Origin: Mycobacterium paraterrae
GTDB lineage: Bacteria; Actinomycetota; Actinomycetes; Mycobacteriales; Mycobacteriaceae
Assembly: GCF_022430545.2 (NCBI RefSeq)
Contig: NZ_CP092488.2
Coordinates: forward strand, 2,976,001-3,040,000
Length of the DNA: 64,000 nt
Direction of reading: 5' to 3'
Part shown: one piece after another, positions 32,362 through 41,457 of the stretch
How positions within the stretch are numbered: position 1 is the first letter of the stretch
Layout: every line of letters begins with the position of its first letter
Notes under the pieces: model-generated
What the model was told of the DNA's origin: nothing
Database searches by the model: none
The model's input: the letters and a program-made list of their open reading frames with translations, nothing else
Translations under genes and position numbers: made by a program

Positions 32362-33990
32362 ATGCCAGATACCCATGTCGTCAGTAACCAGGTGCCGCCA
32401 TTGGAGGAGCACAACCCGGCCACGTCGCCGGTGCTCATCGAGGCGTTGATCCGCGAGGGCGGCCAGTGGGGACTGGACGAGGTGACCGCGGTCGGGGCGA
32501 TCTCGGGCGCCCGCCAAACCCAACGCTGGGGCGAGCTGGCCCAACGCAACCGTCCGATCCTGCGCACCCACGACCGGTACGGCAACCGGATCGACGAGGT
32601 CGAGTTCGACCCGGCTTACCACGAGTTGATGCAGGTCGCTATCGAGCACGGACTGCACGCAGCTCCCTGGGCGGACGACCGCCGCGGCTCGCATGTGGTG
32701 CGCGCTGCCAAGACCAGCGTCTGGACCGCCGAGCCGGGTCACATGTGCCCGATTTCGATGACCTACGCGGTGGTTCCGGCGTTGCGGTTCAACCCGGAGC
32801 TGTCAGCGATCTACGAGCCGCTGCTGACCAGCCGCCAGTACGACCCCGAATTGAAGCTTGCGACAACCAAACTCGGCATCACTGCCGGCATGTCGATGAC
32901 CGAGAAGCAGGGCGGTTCCGACGTGCGCGCCGGCAACACCGAGGCCGCCCCCAACGGCGACGGCACCTACCGGCTGACCGGTCACAAATGGTTCACTTCC
33001 GCGCCGATGTGCGACATCTTCCTGGTGCTCGCCCAGGCGCCCGGCGGCCTGTCCTGCTTCTTCCTGCCGCGCGTCCTACCCGACGGCAGCCTCAACCGGA
33101 TGCGATTGCAGCGCCTGAAGGACAAGCTCGGCAACAACGCCAACGCGTCCAGCGAGGTGGAATACGACGGCGCTACCGCGTGGCTCGTCGGCGAGGAAGG
33201 CCGCGGTGTGCCCACCATCATCGAGATGGTCAACCTCACCCGGCTGGACTGCACGCTGGGCAGTGCGACCAGCATGCGTACCGGGCTCACCCAAGCCGTC
33301 CATCATGCCCAGCATCGCAAGGCATTTGGTGAGTACCTGATCGACCAGCCGTTGATGCGTAACGTATTGGCCGACCTGGCCGTCGAGGCCGAGGCGGCCA
33401 CGATGGTCGCGATGCGAATGGCCGGTGCCACCGACAACGCGGTGCGCGGTGACGACACCGAGGCGCTGTTGCGCCGTATCGGACTGGCGGCCAGCAAGTA
33501 CTGGGTGTGCAAGCGTGCTACCCCGCACGCCGCCGAGGCCATGGAATGTTTGGGCGGCAACGGCTACGTCGAGGAATCCGGTATGCCGCGGCTGTACCGC
33601 GAGGCGCCGCTGATGGGCATCTGGGAGGGCTCCGGCAACGTCAGCGCGCTGGACACGTTGCGCGCCATGGCGACTCGGCCCGAGTGCATCGAGGTCCTGT
33701 TCGGCGAGCTTGCCAAGAGCGCGGGTCAGGACGCCCGACTGGATCGCCACGTCGAGCAACTGCGCCCGCAACTCGGCGACCTGGAGACGATCCAGTACCG
33801 GGCCCGCAAGGTTGCCGAAGACATCTGTCTGGCGCTGCAGGGTTCGCTGCTGGTGCGCCACGGGCACCCGGCCGTCGCCGAGGCGTTCTTGGCCACTCGG
33901 TTGGAAGGCCAGTGGGGCGGCGCCTTCGGCACCATGCCGACCGGGCTGGATCTCGCGCCGATCATTGAGCGTGCTCTAGTAAAGGGATGA
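32362..33990 (+). CDS. fadE8: Acyl-CoA dehydrogenase FadE8 (AidB-like)
   Basis: FAD-dependent acyl-CoA dehydrogenase, 542 residues. Visible are TEKQGGSDVRAGNT (FAD/substrate region near 175-190), GHKWFTSAPMCDIFLVLA, LKDKLGNNANASSEVEYDGA and the FAD-binding QAVHHAQHRKAFGEYL with CLGGNGYVEESGMPRLYREAPLMGIWEGSGN. The length and RLYREAP/WEGSGN pattern are those of the AidB/isovaleryl-type branch. It heads a fatty-acid operon with two crotonase-like genes and a PaaX regulator. Mutant or substrate data cannot be inferred here. Confidence 0.92.
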   Translation: MPDTHVVSNQVPPLEEHNPATSPVLIEALIREGGQWGLDEVTAVGAISGARQTQRWGELAQRNRPILRTHDRYGNRIDEVEFDPAYHELMQVAIEHGLHAAPWADDRRGSHVVRAAKTSVWTAEPGHMCPISMTYAVVPALRFNPELSAIYEPLLTSRQYDPELKLATTKLGITAGMSMTEKQGGSDVRAGNTEAAPNGDGTYRLTGHKWFTSAPMCDIFLVLAQAPGGLSCFFLPRVLPDGSLNRMRLQRLKDKLGNNANASSEVEYDGATAWLVGEEGRGVPTIIEMVNLTRLDCTLGSATSMRTGLTQAVHHAQHRKAFGEYLIDQPLMRNVLADLAVEAEAATMVAMRMAGATDNAVRGDDTEALLRRIGLAASKYWVCKRATPHAAEAMECLGGNGYVEESGMPRLYREAPLMGIWEGSGNVSALDTLRAMATRPECIEVLFGELAKSAGQDARLDRHVEQLRPQLGDLETIQYRARKVAEDICLALQGSLLVRHGHPAVAEAFLATRLEGQWGGAFGTMPTGLDLAPIIERALVKG

Positions 33991-34009
33991 CACCCTTCGA
34001 GCAGCGCTC

Positions 34010-34948
34010 ATGACGCACGCGATCAGGCCGGTCGACTTCGACAACTTGAAGACGATGACCTATGAGGTCACCGACCGGGTTGCGCGGATCACATTCAACC
34101 GGCCCGAGAAGGGCAACGCGATTATCGCGGATACGCCGTTGGAACTCTCGGCGTTGGTGGAGCGTGCCGACCTGGACCCAGCGGTCCACGTCATCCTGGT
34201 GTCGGGTCGCGGGGAGGGGTTCTGCGCAGGATTCGACCTGAGCGCCTACGCCGATCGCACCGGCTCGGCCGGCGGCACCGGTGCGTACCACGGCACGTCG
34301 CTGGACGGTAAAACGCAGGCGGTCAACCACTTACCGAATCAGCCGTGGGATCCGATGATCGACTACCAGATGATGAGTCGCTTCGTCCGCGGGTTTTCCA
34401 GCCTGCTGTATGCGGACAAGCCGACGGTGGCGAAGATCCACGGCTACTGCGTGGCCGGTGGCACCGACATCGCGTTGCACGCCGACCAGGTGATCGCGGC
34501 CGCGGACGCAAAGATCGGCTACCCGCCGACTCGGGTCTGGGGTGTTCCGGCGGCCGGAATGTGGGCGCACCGGCTGGGTGACCAGCGCGCGAAACGCCTG
34601 CTGCTGACCGGGGATTGCATCACCGGCGCCCAGGCCGCCGAGTGGGGCCTGGCCGTCGAGGCACCGGATCCCAAGGACCTCGACGAGCGCACCGAACGCC
34701 TGGTCGAACGGATCGCCGCGGTGCCGGTCAATCAGCTGATCATGGTCAAGCTGGCGCTCAATTCCGCTCTGCTGCAACAGGGTGTGGCCACCAGCCGGAT
34801 GGTCAGCACCGTGTTCGACGGCGTCGCCCGGCACACCCCCGAAGGCCATGCATTCGTTGCCGACGCGGTGGAGCACGGTTTCCGCGAGGCGGTCAAGCAT
34901 CGCGACGAACCGTTCGGTGATTACGGCCGACGGGCATCGCAGGTCTGA
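34010..34948 (+). CDS. echA4: Enoyl-CoA hydratase/isomerase family protein EchA4
   Basis: 312-residue crotonase-fold protein. The oxyanion-hole region is FCAGFDLSAYADR and the second one HGYCVAGGTDIALHADQV. Both catalytic glutamates of classical enoyl-CoA hydratase appear to be replaced (Asp in GGTDIAL and Pro/Thr in IGYPPTRVWG), so another crotonase reaction is likely. It starts 19 bases after fadE8 and is followed by the PaaX gene after 5 bases. Confidence 0.9.
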   Translation: MTHAIRPVDFDNLKTMTYEVTDRVARITFNRPEKGNAIIADTPLELSALVERADLDPAVHVILVSGRGEGFCAGFDLSAYADRTGSAGGTGAYHGTSLDGKTQAVNHLPNQPWDPMIDYQMMSRFVRGFSSLLYADKPTVAKIHGYCVAGGTDIALHADQVIAAADAKIGYPPTRVWGVPAAGMWAHRLGDQRAKRLLLTGDCITGAQAAEWGLAVEAPDPKDLDERTERLVERIAAVPVNQLIMVKLALNSALLQQGVATSRMVSTVFDGVARHTPEGHAFVADAVEHGFREAVKHRDEPFGDYGRRASQV

Positions 34949-34953
34949 CCCTG

Positions 34954-35688
34954 ATGGCAAAGTCGCTGGCCCGGATGACCGCTCGGTCGGTGGTGCTGAG
35001 CGTCATGCTCGGTGCTCATCCGGCCTGGGCCAGCGCCGCCGACCTGATCAGGCTCACGGGCGACTTCGACATCAAAGAAGCCACCCTGCGCGTCGCATTG
35101 ACCCGGATGGTCAGCGCGGGTGACCTGGTTCGCTCGGCCGATGGCTACCGGCTCTCCGACCGCCTGCTCGCCCGGCAGCGCAGGCAGGACGACGCCATGC
35201 GGCCGCAGTTGCGCCCGTGGCACGGAAACTGGACGACGCTGATCGTCACCAGCGTCGGCACCGACGCGCGCACCCGGGCGGCACTGCGAATGACGCTGCA
35301 GCACAAACGCTTCGGTGAGTTACGTGAAGGCGTGTGGATGCGGCCGGACAACCTCGAGCTCGACCTCGGAGCCGACGTCCGCGAGCGGGTGCGCATCGTG
35401 CAGGCCCGCGACGACGACCCCGCCGAGCTTGCGGGTCGACTGTGGGACCTGCCGTCGTGGGTGCGCGACGGTCGGCGACTTCTGCACGAGATGGCCGGTG
35501 CGGCTGACGTTCCCGAGCGATTCGTGATCGCCGCCGCGATGGTCCGTCACATCCTGACCGACCCGGTACTGCCCGATGAACTGCTGCCCGCGGGCTGGCC
35601 GGGCATGCGGTTAAGGGCCGCCTACAACGACTTCGCCGCCGAACTGCTCGCGCGGCGCGACGACATCCGACTTGCGGAGGCGACATGA
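34954..35688 (+). CDS. PaaX-family transcriptional regulator
   Basis: 244 residues. The N-terminal winged helix (SARSVVLSVMLGAHPAWASAADLIRLTGDFDIKEATLRVALTRMVSAGDLVR region) and the central RPWHGNWTTLIVTS stretch, followed by LREGVWMRPDNL, match PaaX proteins, GntR-like repressors of phenylacetic acid degradation that respond to an acyl-CoA. Lying inside a fadE8-echA4-echA5 operon, it probably controls these genes; the inverted repeat before fadE8 is a candidate site. Its stop overlaps the echA5 start (ATGA). Confidence 0.88.
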   Translation: MAKSLARMTARSVVLSVMLGAHPAWASAADLIRLTGDFDIKEATLRVALTRMVSAGDLVRSADGYRLSDRLLARQRRQDDAMRPQLRPWHGNWTTLIVTSVGTDARTRAALRMTLQHKRFGELREGVWMRPDNLELDLGADVRERVRIVQARDDDPAELAGRLWDLPSWVRDGRRLLHEMAGAADVPERFVIAAAMVRHILTDPVLPDELLPAGWPGMRLRAAYNDFAAELLARRDDIRLAEAT

Positions 35689-36449
35689 GCGATCCGGTAC
35701 GGGTAGAACGCCACGGCGCGGTCACCACGGTGATCCTCGACCGGCCGGAGGCACGTAATGCAGTCAACGGTCCTACCGCCTCCGCGTTGTTCGAAGCGTT
35801 CGACGAGTTCGACCGCGACGAGTCCGCGTCGGTGGCCGTGCTGTGGGGTGACCACGGAACGTTCTGCGCAGGAGCGGATTTGAAAGCGTTCGGCACGCCG
35901 GACGCCAACGCGGTGCATCGCACCGGTCCCGGCCCGATGGGACCGAGCCGAATGGTGTTGTCCAAGCCGGTGATTGCCGCGGTCAGCGGCTACGCGGTCG
36001 CCGGGGGCCTGGAACTGGCGCTGTGGTGCGATCTGCGGGTTGCCGAAGAGGACGCTGTCTTCGGGGTGTTCTGCCGCCGATGGGGGGTGCCCCTGATCGA
36101 CGGCGGCACGATCCGGCTGCCGCGGCTGATCGGGCAGAGCCGGGCGATGGACATGATCCTCACCGGTCGTGCGGTCGACGCCGCCGAAGCGCTGGCAATC
36201 GGCTTGGCGAATCGCGTTGTGCCCAAGGGCCGAGCGCGCGACGCCGCCGAGGAGCTGGCGGCCGAACTGGCTGCGCTGCCTCAGCAGTGCCTGCGATCTG
36301 ACCGGCTGTCGGCGCTGCACCAGTGGGGGCTGCCCGAGGCCGAAGCGCTGGATTACGAGTTCGCCAGCATCGCGCGGGTCGCCGCCGAGGCGAACGAAGG
36401 TGCCGGCCGTTTCGCCGCGGGAGCCGGTCGGCACGGCGCAAAGGCATAA
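35685..36449 (+). CDS. echA5: Enoyl-CoA hydratase/isomerase family protein EchA5
   Basis: 254-residue crotonase-fold protein with TFCAGADLKAFG and SGYAVAGGLELALWCDL as the oxyanion-hole regions. The first catalytic glutamate is kept (E110 in GGLELAL), but the position of the second holds Cys130 (FGVFCRRWGVP), so it is not a standard hydratase. Translationally coupled to the PaaX gene by a four-base overlap. Substrate unknown. Confidence 0.9.
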   Translation: MSDPVRVERHGAVTTVILDRPEARNAVNGPTASALFEAFDEFDRDESASVAVLWGDHGTFCAGADLKAFGTPDANAVHRTGPGPMGPSRMVLSKPVIAAVSGYAVAGGLELALWCDLRVAEEDAVFGVFCRRWGVPLIDGGTIRLPRLIGQSRAMDMILTGRAVDAAEALAIGLANRVVPKGRARDAAEELAAELAALPQQCLRSDRLSALHQWGLPEAEALDYEFASIARVAAEANEGAGRFAAGAGRHGAKA

Positions 36450-36460
36450 GCCGCCCAGCG

Positions 36461-36910
36461 CTATTGAGCCTTGTTGATGGTGTTACCGCTGCCGAGGTTC
36501 TCGACCTTGGGGTTGCCGTCCTTATAGCTGATCGCGTTGTGGGAGCCGACGACGTTGATGTTCTTGTCGATCTTGTCGACGGTGATCTTGTTGTCGCCAC
36601 CGCCGACGCTCACCGTGCTGCATGTGCCTCGAACCGTCAGCGTGTTGTTGAATCCGCCGATGTTCAGCGACTTGCCGTCGGCACAGTCGAGAGTGGTTGT
36701 GGTGCCGGTCGATACGTAGTTGATGGTGTTGCCGATGTCGAACTGGGCGCCGGTGCTGCTGGTCGACGGCGCGGTCGACGAGGTGGGGGAGCCGCTGGAC
36801 GGAGCCGTGCCGTGGTTGCCCTGCCCGCAACCGGCGGCCCCGAAGATCGCTGCGGCCGACAGCGCCAGGCCCGCCACCACGGCCGAACGACGAGAGTTGC
36901 TGAAAGACAA
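36461..36910 (-). CDS. DUF3060 lipoprotein
   Basis: 149 residues from a TTG with AGGAAG eight bases upstream. The signal peptide ends in a lipobox (IFGAAGC), followed by a Ser/Thr/Pro-rich linker and a DUF3060 domain of short beta-strand repeats (NTINYVSTG, LDCADGKSLNIGGFNNTLTVRGTCSTVSVGGGDNKITVD, SHNAISYKDGNP). The cysteine pair around TLDCAD and GTCST is conserved in the next gene. Function unknown; it should sit on the outer face of the membrane. Coupled to the upstream DUF3060 gene, whose stop overlaps its ribosome-binding region. Confidence 0.82.
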   Translation of the reverse strand: MSFSNSRRSAVVAGLALSAAAIFGAAGCGQGNHGTAPSSGSPTSSTAPSTSSTGAQFDIGNTINYVSTGTTTTLDCADGKSLNIGGFNNTLTVRGTCSTVSVGGGDNKITVDKIDKNINVVGSHNAISYKDGNPKVENLGSGNTINKAQ

Positions 36911-36914
36911 GCGT

Positions 36915-37283
36915 TTAACTTCCTACGTGACTGATGCGGTTGGTCATGCCGAGCTCGCGGCCGCGGTCCCACACGACGGGGTCACCGTTCTTGTAGAAGA
37001 TCGACTCGTTAGACCCGTACACGGTGATGTCGTGAATGACGTTGTCGGCGACCACGGTGTGGCCCGAGCCCATCACTGATATCGCCCAGCACGTTCCCAG
37101 CGCGTTGACGGTGTTCCGGGTGCCGACGACGATCAGGGTGGCGCCGCCGCAGTCGATCGTCTGCTCGACGCCCTCACCGGTGATGTGGGTGTCGCCGTTT
37201 TTGGCCAGTCCGGTCGGAGCGGAGGTGAACGCGATTGCGATGGCGCTGGCCGCCATGACGCGGCAGGAGATCGACCAATTCAT
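36915..37283 (-). CDS. Secreted DUF3060 protein
   Basis: 122 residues from the ATG at 37283 (GAGAGGA eight bases upstream); the longer in-frame ORF overlaps the divergent TetR gene and is rejected. The N-terminus MNWSISCRVMAASAIAIAFTSAPTGLA looks like a cleavable Sec signal peptide. The mature part repeats the DUF3060 pattern (QTIDCGGATLIVVGTRNTVNALGTCWAISVMGSGHTVV, SNESIFYKNGDPVV) with the same two cysteines as its lipoprotein neighbour, so the two are paralogues from duplication. Confidence 0.8.
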   Translation of the reverse strand: MNWSISCRVMAASAIAIAFTSAPTGLAKNGDTHITGEGVEQTIDCGGATLIVVGTRNTVNALGTCWAISVMGSGHTVVADNVIHDITVYGSNESIFYKNGDPVVWDRGRELGMTNRISHVGS

Positions 37284-37428
37284 CGCGGGTTCCTCTCGCC
37301 ACGGCGCGCGGTCTGCTGAAAAGAGCCTACGTGCTGACGTCACCGGCAGACTAGAGTTCTTCGTTCCGGGGTAGCGCGGACAAGAGCCCGTAGACAACCC
37401 TGCTGAACACAACGGAAGGGCGACCACC

Positions 37429-38076
37429 ATGCCAGCTGAGCCGGAGTCATCGGCAGGCCGGTCGGGTGCTGCCTCCAGATCCGGAACGCGCGGCGCCAGG
37501 CTCAGCCGCGACATCATCGTCAACGCCGCCTTGACCTTCCTGGATCGCGAGGGCTGGGACGCCCTGACCATCAACGCGTTGGCGACACAGCTCGGAACCA
37601 AGGGGCCGTCGCTGTACAACCACGTCGACAGCCTGGAAGACCTGCGCCGTACGGTGCGCATTCGCGTCATCGACGACATCATCAACATGCTGAACCGGGT
37701 TGGCGAGGGCCGCGCTCGCGACGATGCGGTGCTGGTCATGGCCAGCGCCTACCGCAGCTACGCCCACCACCACCCAGGCCGGTACTCGGCCTTCACCCGG
37801 ATGCCGCTGGGCGTCGGCGACGATCCCGAATACACCGCCGCGACCCGGGCCGCCGCCGCGCCGGTGATCGCAGTCCTGTCGTCCTACGGTCTCGACCTCG
37901 AGCAGGCGTTCTATGCCGCCCTGGAGTTCTGGTCGGCCATGCACGGTTTCGTGCTGCTGGAGATGACCGGCGTGATGGACGACATCGACACCGACTCGGT
38001 GTTCTCCGACATGGTGCTTCGGCTCGCCGCCGGCATGGAGTTACGCAGCGGATCCCGCGCCGGTGAGGGCCGGTAG
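37429..38076 (+). CDS. TetR-family transcriptional regulator upstream of rpsL
   Basis: 215 residues, with a ~20-residue Ser/Gly/Arg-rich N-terminal tail before the helix-turn-helix (RDIIVNAALTFLDREGWDALTINALATQLGTKGPSLYNHVDSLEDLRR). The C-terminal domain contains YRSYAHHHPGRYSAF and ALEFWSAMHGFVLLEMTG, the TetR_C_13-like pattern. Start ATG with GGAAGGG upstream. It is divergent from the DUF3060 pair (145-base gap), which it may regulate. Confidence 0.87.
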   Translation: MPAEPESSAGRSGAASRSGTRGARLSRDIIVNAALTFLDREGWDALTINALATQLGTKGPSLYNHVDSLEDLRRTVRIRVIDDIINMLNRVGEGRARDDAVLVMASAYRSYAHHHPGRYSAFTRMPLGVGDDPEYTAATRAAAAPVIAVLSSYGLDLEQAFYAALEFWSAMHGFVLLEMTGVMDDIDTDSVFSDMVLRLAAGMELRSGSRAGEGR

Positions 38077-38119
38077 GGTCACGCGGTACGTTGGTGCATT
38101 GGACGCCGACGTCGTCGCT

Positions 38120-38149
38120 TTGACCTGCCTTACTCGCGGCGGGTATTGT
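38120..38149 (+). promoter_or_regulatory. Promoter of the rpsL operon
   Basis: TTGACC (38120-38125), 18 bases, TATTGT (38144-38149): close to the sigma-A consensus. Transcription would start near 38156 and leave a leader of about 205 bases before rpsL. Confidence 0.7.
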
Positions 38150-38252
38150 GGAGCTTCGTGCCTGGCGGTTTTAGGCGTTTCACCCTAGGACGCGCACGCC
38201 GGGCCAATTCGCATGCCAACTACGCAACGGATTGATCCTGCGGCGGCCGCGT

Positions 38253-38274
38253 GCGACACACCCGGCCGCGGGGG
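38253..38274 (+). promoter_or_regulatory. Leader element shared with the rpsJ operon (copy 1)
   Basis: GCGACACACCCG-G-CCGCGGGGG occurs 86 bases before the rpsL start; the same 22 bases with one change occur before rpsJ at 62430-62451. CCCG and CGGG can pair around a GCCG loop, and the single difference falls in that loop. Role unknown; see findings. Confidence 0.6.
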
Positions 38275-38360
38275 ACTGCGGGCGGGCATAAGAGCAGTAC
38301 AGAGACTTAGCAGCACCCAGAATCAAGCAGCAATAAAAGAACGAAGTAGGAAGCCGGTAG

Positions 38361-38735
38361 ATGCCAACCATTCAGCAGCTGGTCCGTAAGGGTCGCCGAG
38401 ACAAGGTCGCCAAGGTCAAGACCGCGGCCCTCAAGGGCAGCCCGCAGCGTCGCGGCGTGTGCACCCGCGTGTACACCACGACCCCGAAGAAGCCGAACTC
38501 GGCGCTTCGCAAGGTCGCCCGTGTGAAGCTGACGAGCCAGGTTGAGGTCACCGCCTACATCCCCGGTGAGGGCCACAACCTGCAGGAGCACTCGATGGTG
38601 CTGGTGCGTGGTGGTCGTGTGAAGGACCTGCCGGGTGTGCGTTACAAGATCATCCGCGGCTCGCTGGACACCCAGGGTGTCAAGAACCGCAAGCAGGCTC
38701 GCAGCCGTTACGGCGCCAAGAAGGAGAAGAGCTAA
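38361..38735 (+). CDS. rpsL: 30S ribosomal protein S12
   Basis: Decoding-centre protein, 124 residues. It has [19 protein letters not shown] and [14 protein letters not shown]. The two positions where streptomycin resistance arises, Lys43 and Lys88, are both lysine here. Start ATG with GTAGGAAG upstream. Its last base overlaps the rpsG start (TAATG). Confidence 0.98.
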
Positions 38736-39205
38736 TGCCGCGCAAGGGGCCCGCGCCTAAGCGTCCACTGGTCAACGACCCGGTCTACGGATCGCAACTG
38801 GTCACCCAGTTGGTCAACAAAGTTCTGCTGGACGGGAAGAAATCGCTGGCCGAACGCATTGTTTATGGTGCGCTCGAACAAGCTCGCGACAAGACCGGCA
38901 CTGACCCGGTGATCACGCTGAAGCGCGCAATGGACAACGTCAAGCCCGCCCTCGAGGTGCGCAGCCGCCGTGTGGGTGGTGCCACCTACCAGGTGCCGGT
39001 CGAGGTTCGTCCGGAGCGCTCGGTGACGCTGGCCCTGCGTTGGCTGGTCAGCTTCTCCAAGCAGCGTCGCGAGAAGACCATGATCGAGCGCCTGGCAAAC
39101 GAGATCCTGGATGCCAGCAACGGCCTGGGTGCCGCCGTCAAGCGGCGCGAGGACACCCACAAGATGGCCGAGGCGAACCGCGCCTTCGCGCACTACCGCT
39201 GGTAG
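38735..39205 (+). CDS. rpsG: 30S ribosomal protein S7
   Basis: 156 residues, the primary binder that organises the 3' domain of 16S rRNA (head). [55 protein letters not shown] and FAHYRW at the C-terminus are diagnostic. One-base overlap with rpsL; fusA follows after 81 bases. Confidence 0.98.
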   Translation: MPRKGPAPKRPLVNDPVYGSQLVTQLVNKVLLDGKKSLAERIVYGALEQARDKTGTDPVITLKRAMDNVKPALEVRSRRVGGATYQVPVEVRPERSVTLALRWLVSFSKQRREKTMIERLANEILDASNGLGAAVKRREDTHKMAEANRAFAHYRW

Positions 39206-39286
39206 GAGCCGGTCGGCTCCGAAGGCAGAGCTGCCGGAGCGCTGACAGCGAATCAACCGAGTAATCGAAAGAGTGGGAAGACTTCT

Positions 39287-41392
39287 GTGGCACAGAAGGA
39301 CGTGCTGACCGACCTGACCAAGGTCCGCAACATCGGCATCATGGCGCACATCGACGCCGGTAAGACGACGACGACCGAGCGCATCCTCTACTACACCGGT
39401 ATCAGCTACAAGATCGGTGAGGTGCACGACGGCGCCGCCACCATGGACTGGATGGAGCAGGAACAAGAGCGGGGGATCACCATCACCTCCGCGGCGACCA
39501 CCTGCTTCTGGAACGACAACCAGATCAACATCATCGACACTCCCGGACACGTCGACTTCACCGTCGAGGTGGAGCGCAGCCTGCGCGTCCTCGACGGCGC
39601 GGTGGCCGTGTTCGACGGCAAAGAGGGTGTCGAGCCGCAGTCCGAACAGGTCTGGCGGCAGGCCGACAAGTACGACGTCCCGCGCATCTGCTTCGTCAAC
39701 AAGATGGACAAGATCGGCGCCGACTTCTACTTCTCGGTGAAGACCATGGAAGACCGGCTGGGCGCCAATGTCATCCCGATCCAGCTGCCCGTCGGCTCGG
39801 AGGGTGACTTCGAAGGCGTCGTCGACCTGGTCGAGATGAAGGCCAAAGTGTGGCGCGGCGAGACCAAGCTCGGTGAGACCTACGAGACCATCGACATCCC
39901 GGCCGAACTGCAGGACAAGGCTGACGAATACCGCAGCAAGCTGCTCGAGTCGGTCGCCGAGACCGACGAGGCGCTGCTGGAGAAATACCTCGGCGGCGAG
40001 GAGCTCTCGATCGACGAGATCAAGGGCGCGCTGCGCAAGCTGACCATCAGCTCCGAGGCCTACCTGGTGCTGTGCGGTAGCGCGTTCAAGAATAAGGGTG
40101 TGCAGCCGATGCTGGACGCCGTGATCGACTACCTTCCCTCGCCGCTGGACGTGCCGCCTGCCGAAGGCCACGTACCGGGCAAGGAAGACGAGCTGATCAC
40201 CCGCAACCCGTCGACCGACGAGCCGTTCTCGGCGCTGGCGTTCAAGGTTGCCACTCACCCGTTCTTCGGCAAGCTGACCTACGTCCGGGTGTACTCGGGC
40301 AAGGTCGACTCCGGCAGCCAGGTGATCAACGCCACCAAGGGCAAGAAGGAGCGGCTGGGCAAGCTGTTCCAGATGCACTCCAACAAGGAGAACCCGGTGG
40401 AGACGGCATCGGCCGGCCACATCTACGCCGTGATCGGTCTGAAGGACACCACCACCGGTGACACCTTGAGCGACCCCAACGACCAGATCGTGCTGGAGTC
40501 GATGACCTTCCCGGACCCGGTCATCGAGGTCGCCATCGAGCCCAAGACCAAGAGCGACCAGGAGAAGCTGAGCCTCTCGATCCAGAAGCTCGCCGAAGAG
40601 GACCCGACCTTCAAGGTTCACCTGGACCAGGAGACCGGCCAGACCGTCATCGGCGGGATGGGCGAGCTGCACCTGGACATCCTGGTCGACCGCATGCGTC
40701 GTGAGTTCAAGGTCGAGGCGAACGTCGGTAAGCCGCAGGTGGCCTACAAGGAGACCATTCGCCGGCCGGCGCAGAACGTGGAGTTCACCCACAAGAAGCA
40801 GACGGGTGGCTCGGGCCAGTTCGCGAAGGTCATCATCAACCTCGAACCCTTCGAGGGCGAGGACGGCGCGACCTACGAATTCGAGAACAAGGTCACCGGT
40901 GGTCGCATCCCGCGTGAGTACATCCCGTCGGTGGACGCCGGTGCCCAGGACGCCATGCAGTACGGCGTGCTGGCCGGCTACCCGCTGGTGAACCTAAAGG
41001 TGACCCTGCTCGACGGTGCCTACCACGACGTCGACTCGTCGGAAATGGCATTCAAGATCGCTGGTTCCCAGGTGCTGAAAAAGGCTGCGCAGCAAGCACA
41101 GCCGGTCATCCTGGAGCCGATCATGGCTGTCGAGGTCACCACGCCCGAGGACTACATGGGTGACGTGATCGGCGACCTGAACTCCCGCCGTGGCCAGATC
41201 CAGGCCATGGAGGAACGCAGCGGCGCACGTGTGGTCAGGGCCCACGTGCCGCTGTCGGAGATGTTCGGCTACGTCGGCGACCTTCGGTCGAAGACTCAAG
41301 GCCGGGCGAACTACTCCATGGTCTTCGACTCCTACGCCGAAGTTCCGGCGAACGTGTCGAAGGAGATCATCGCGAAGGCGACGGGCGAGTGA
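39287..41392 (+). CDS. fusA: Elongation factor G
   Basis: Translocase GTPase, 701 residues from a GTG. G1 AHIDAGKTTTTE, G2 with RGITITSAAT, G3 DTPGHVDF, G4 NKMDK are all intact; domain IV has the GGSGQFAKV and IPREYIPSV motifs. The C-terminal 23 bases including the stop codon are repeated 63 bases downstream. Confidence 0.98.
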   Translation: MAQKDVLTDLTKVRNIGIMAHIDAGKTTTTERILYYTGISYKIGEVHDGAATMDWMEQEQERGITITSAATTCFWNDNQINIIDTPGHVDFTVEVERSLRVLDGAVAVFDGKEGVEPQSEQVWRQADKYDVPRICFVNKMDKIGADFYFSVKTMEDRLGANVIPIQLPVGSEGDFEGVVDLVEMKAKVWRGETKLGETYETIDIPAELQDKADEYRSKLLESVAETDEALLEKYLGGEELSIDEIKGALRKLTISSEAYLVLCGSAFKNKGVQPMLDAVIDYLPSPLDVPPAEGHVPGKEDELITRNPSTDEPFSALAFKVATHPFFGKLTYVRVYSGKVDSGSQVINATKGKKERLGKLFQMHSNKENPVETASAGHIYAVIGLKDTTTGDTLSDPNDQIVLESMTFPDPVIEVAIEPKTKSDQEKLSLSIQKLAEEDPTFKVHLDQETGQTVIGGMGELHLDILVDRMRREFKVEANVGKPQVAYKETIRRPAQNVEFTHKKQTGGSGQFAKVIINLEPFEGEDGATYEFENKVTGGRIPREYIPSVDAGAQDAMQYGVLAGYPLVNLKVTLLDGAYHDVDSSEMAFKIAGSQVLKKAAQQAQPVILEPIMAVEVTTPEDYMGDVIGDLNSRRGQIQAMEERSGARVVRAHVPLSEMFGYVGDLRSKTQGRANYSMVFDSYAEVPANVSKEIIAKATGE

Positions 41393-41457
41393 GCCGCAAG
41401 GTTCACGAGGCCGGCGTCCGAGCAATGGGACGTAGCGAAGGCGACGGGCGAGTGAGC
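41372..41457 (+). repeat. Direct repeat of the fusA 3' end
   Basis: The last 23 bases around the fusA stop codon (41372-41394) recur exactly at 41435-41457, 63 bases later. The second copy lies in the fusA-tuf gap inside a short open frame from the ATG at 41425 (17 codons, ends 41478) that has no clear ribosome-binding site. It looks like a small duplication at the end of fusA. Confidence 0.85.

Noticed and set aside
38487..38625. Streptomycin resistance change in rpsL
   Set aside because: Lys43 and Lys88 are both lysine.
38732..40792. 686-codon minus-strand frame opposite rpsG and fusA
   Set aside because: Antisense of highly expressed genes; no motifs, no ribosome-binding site.
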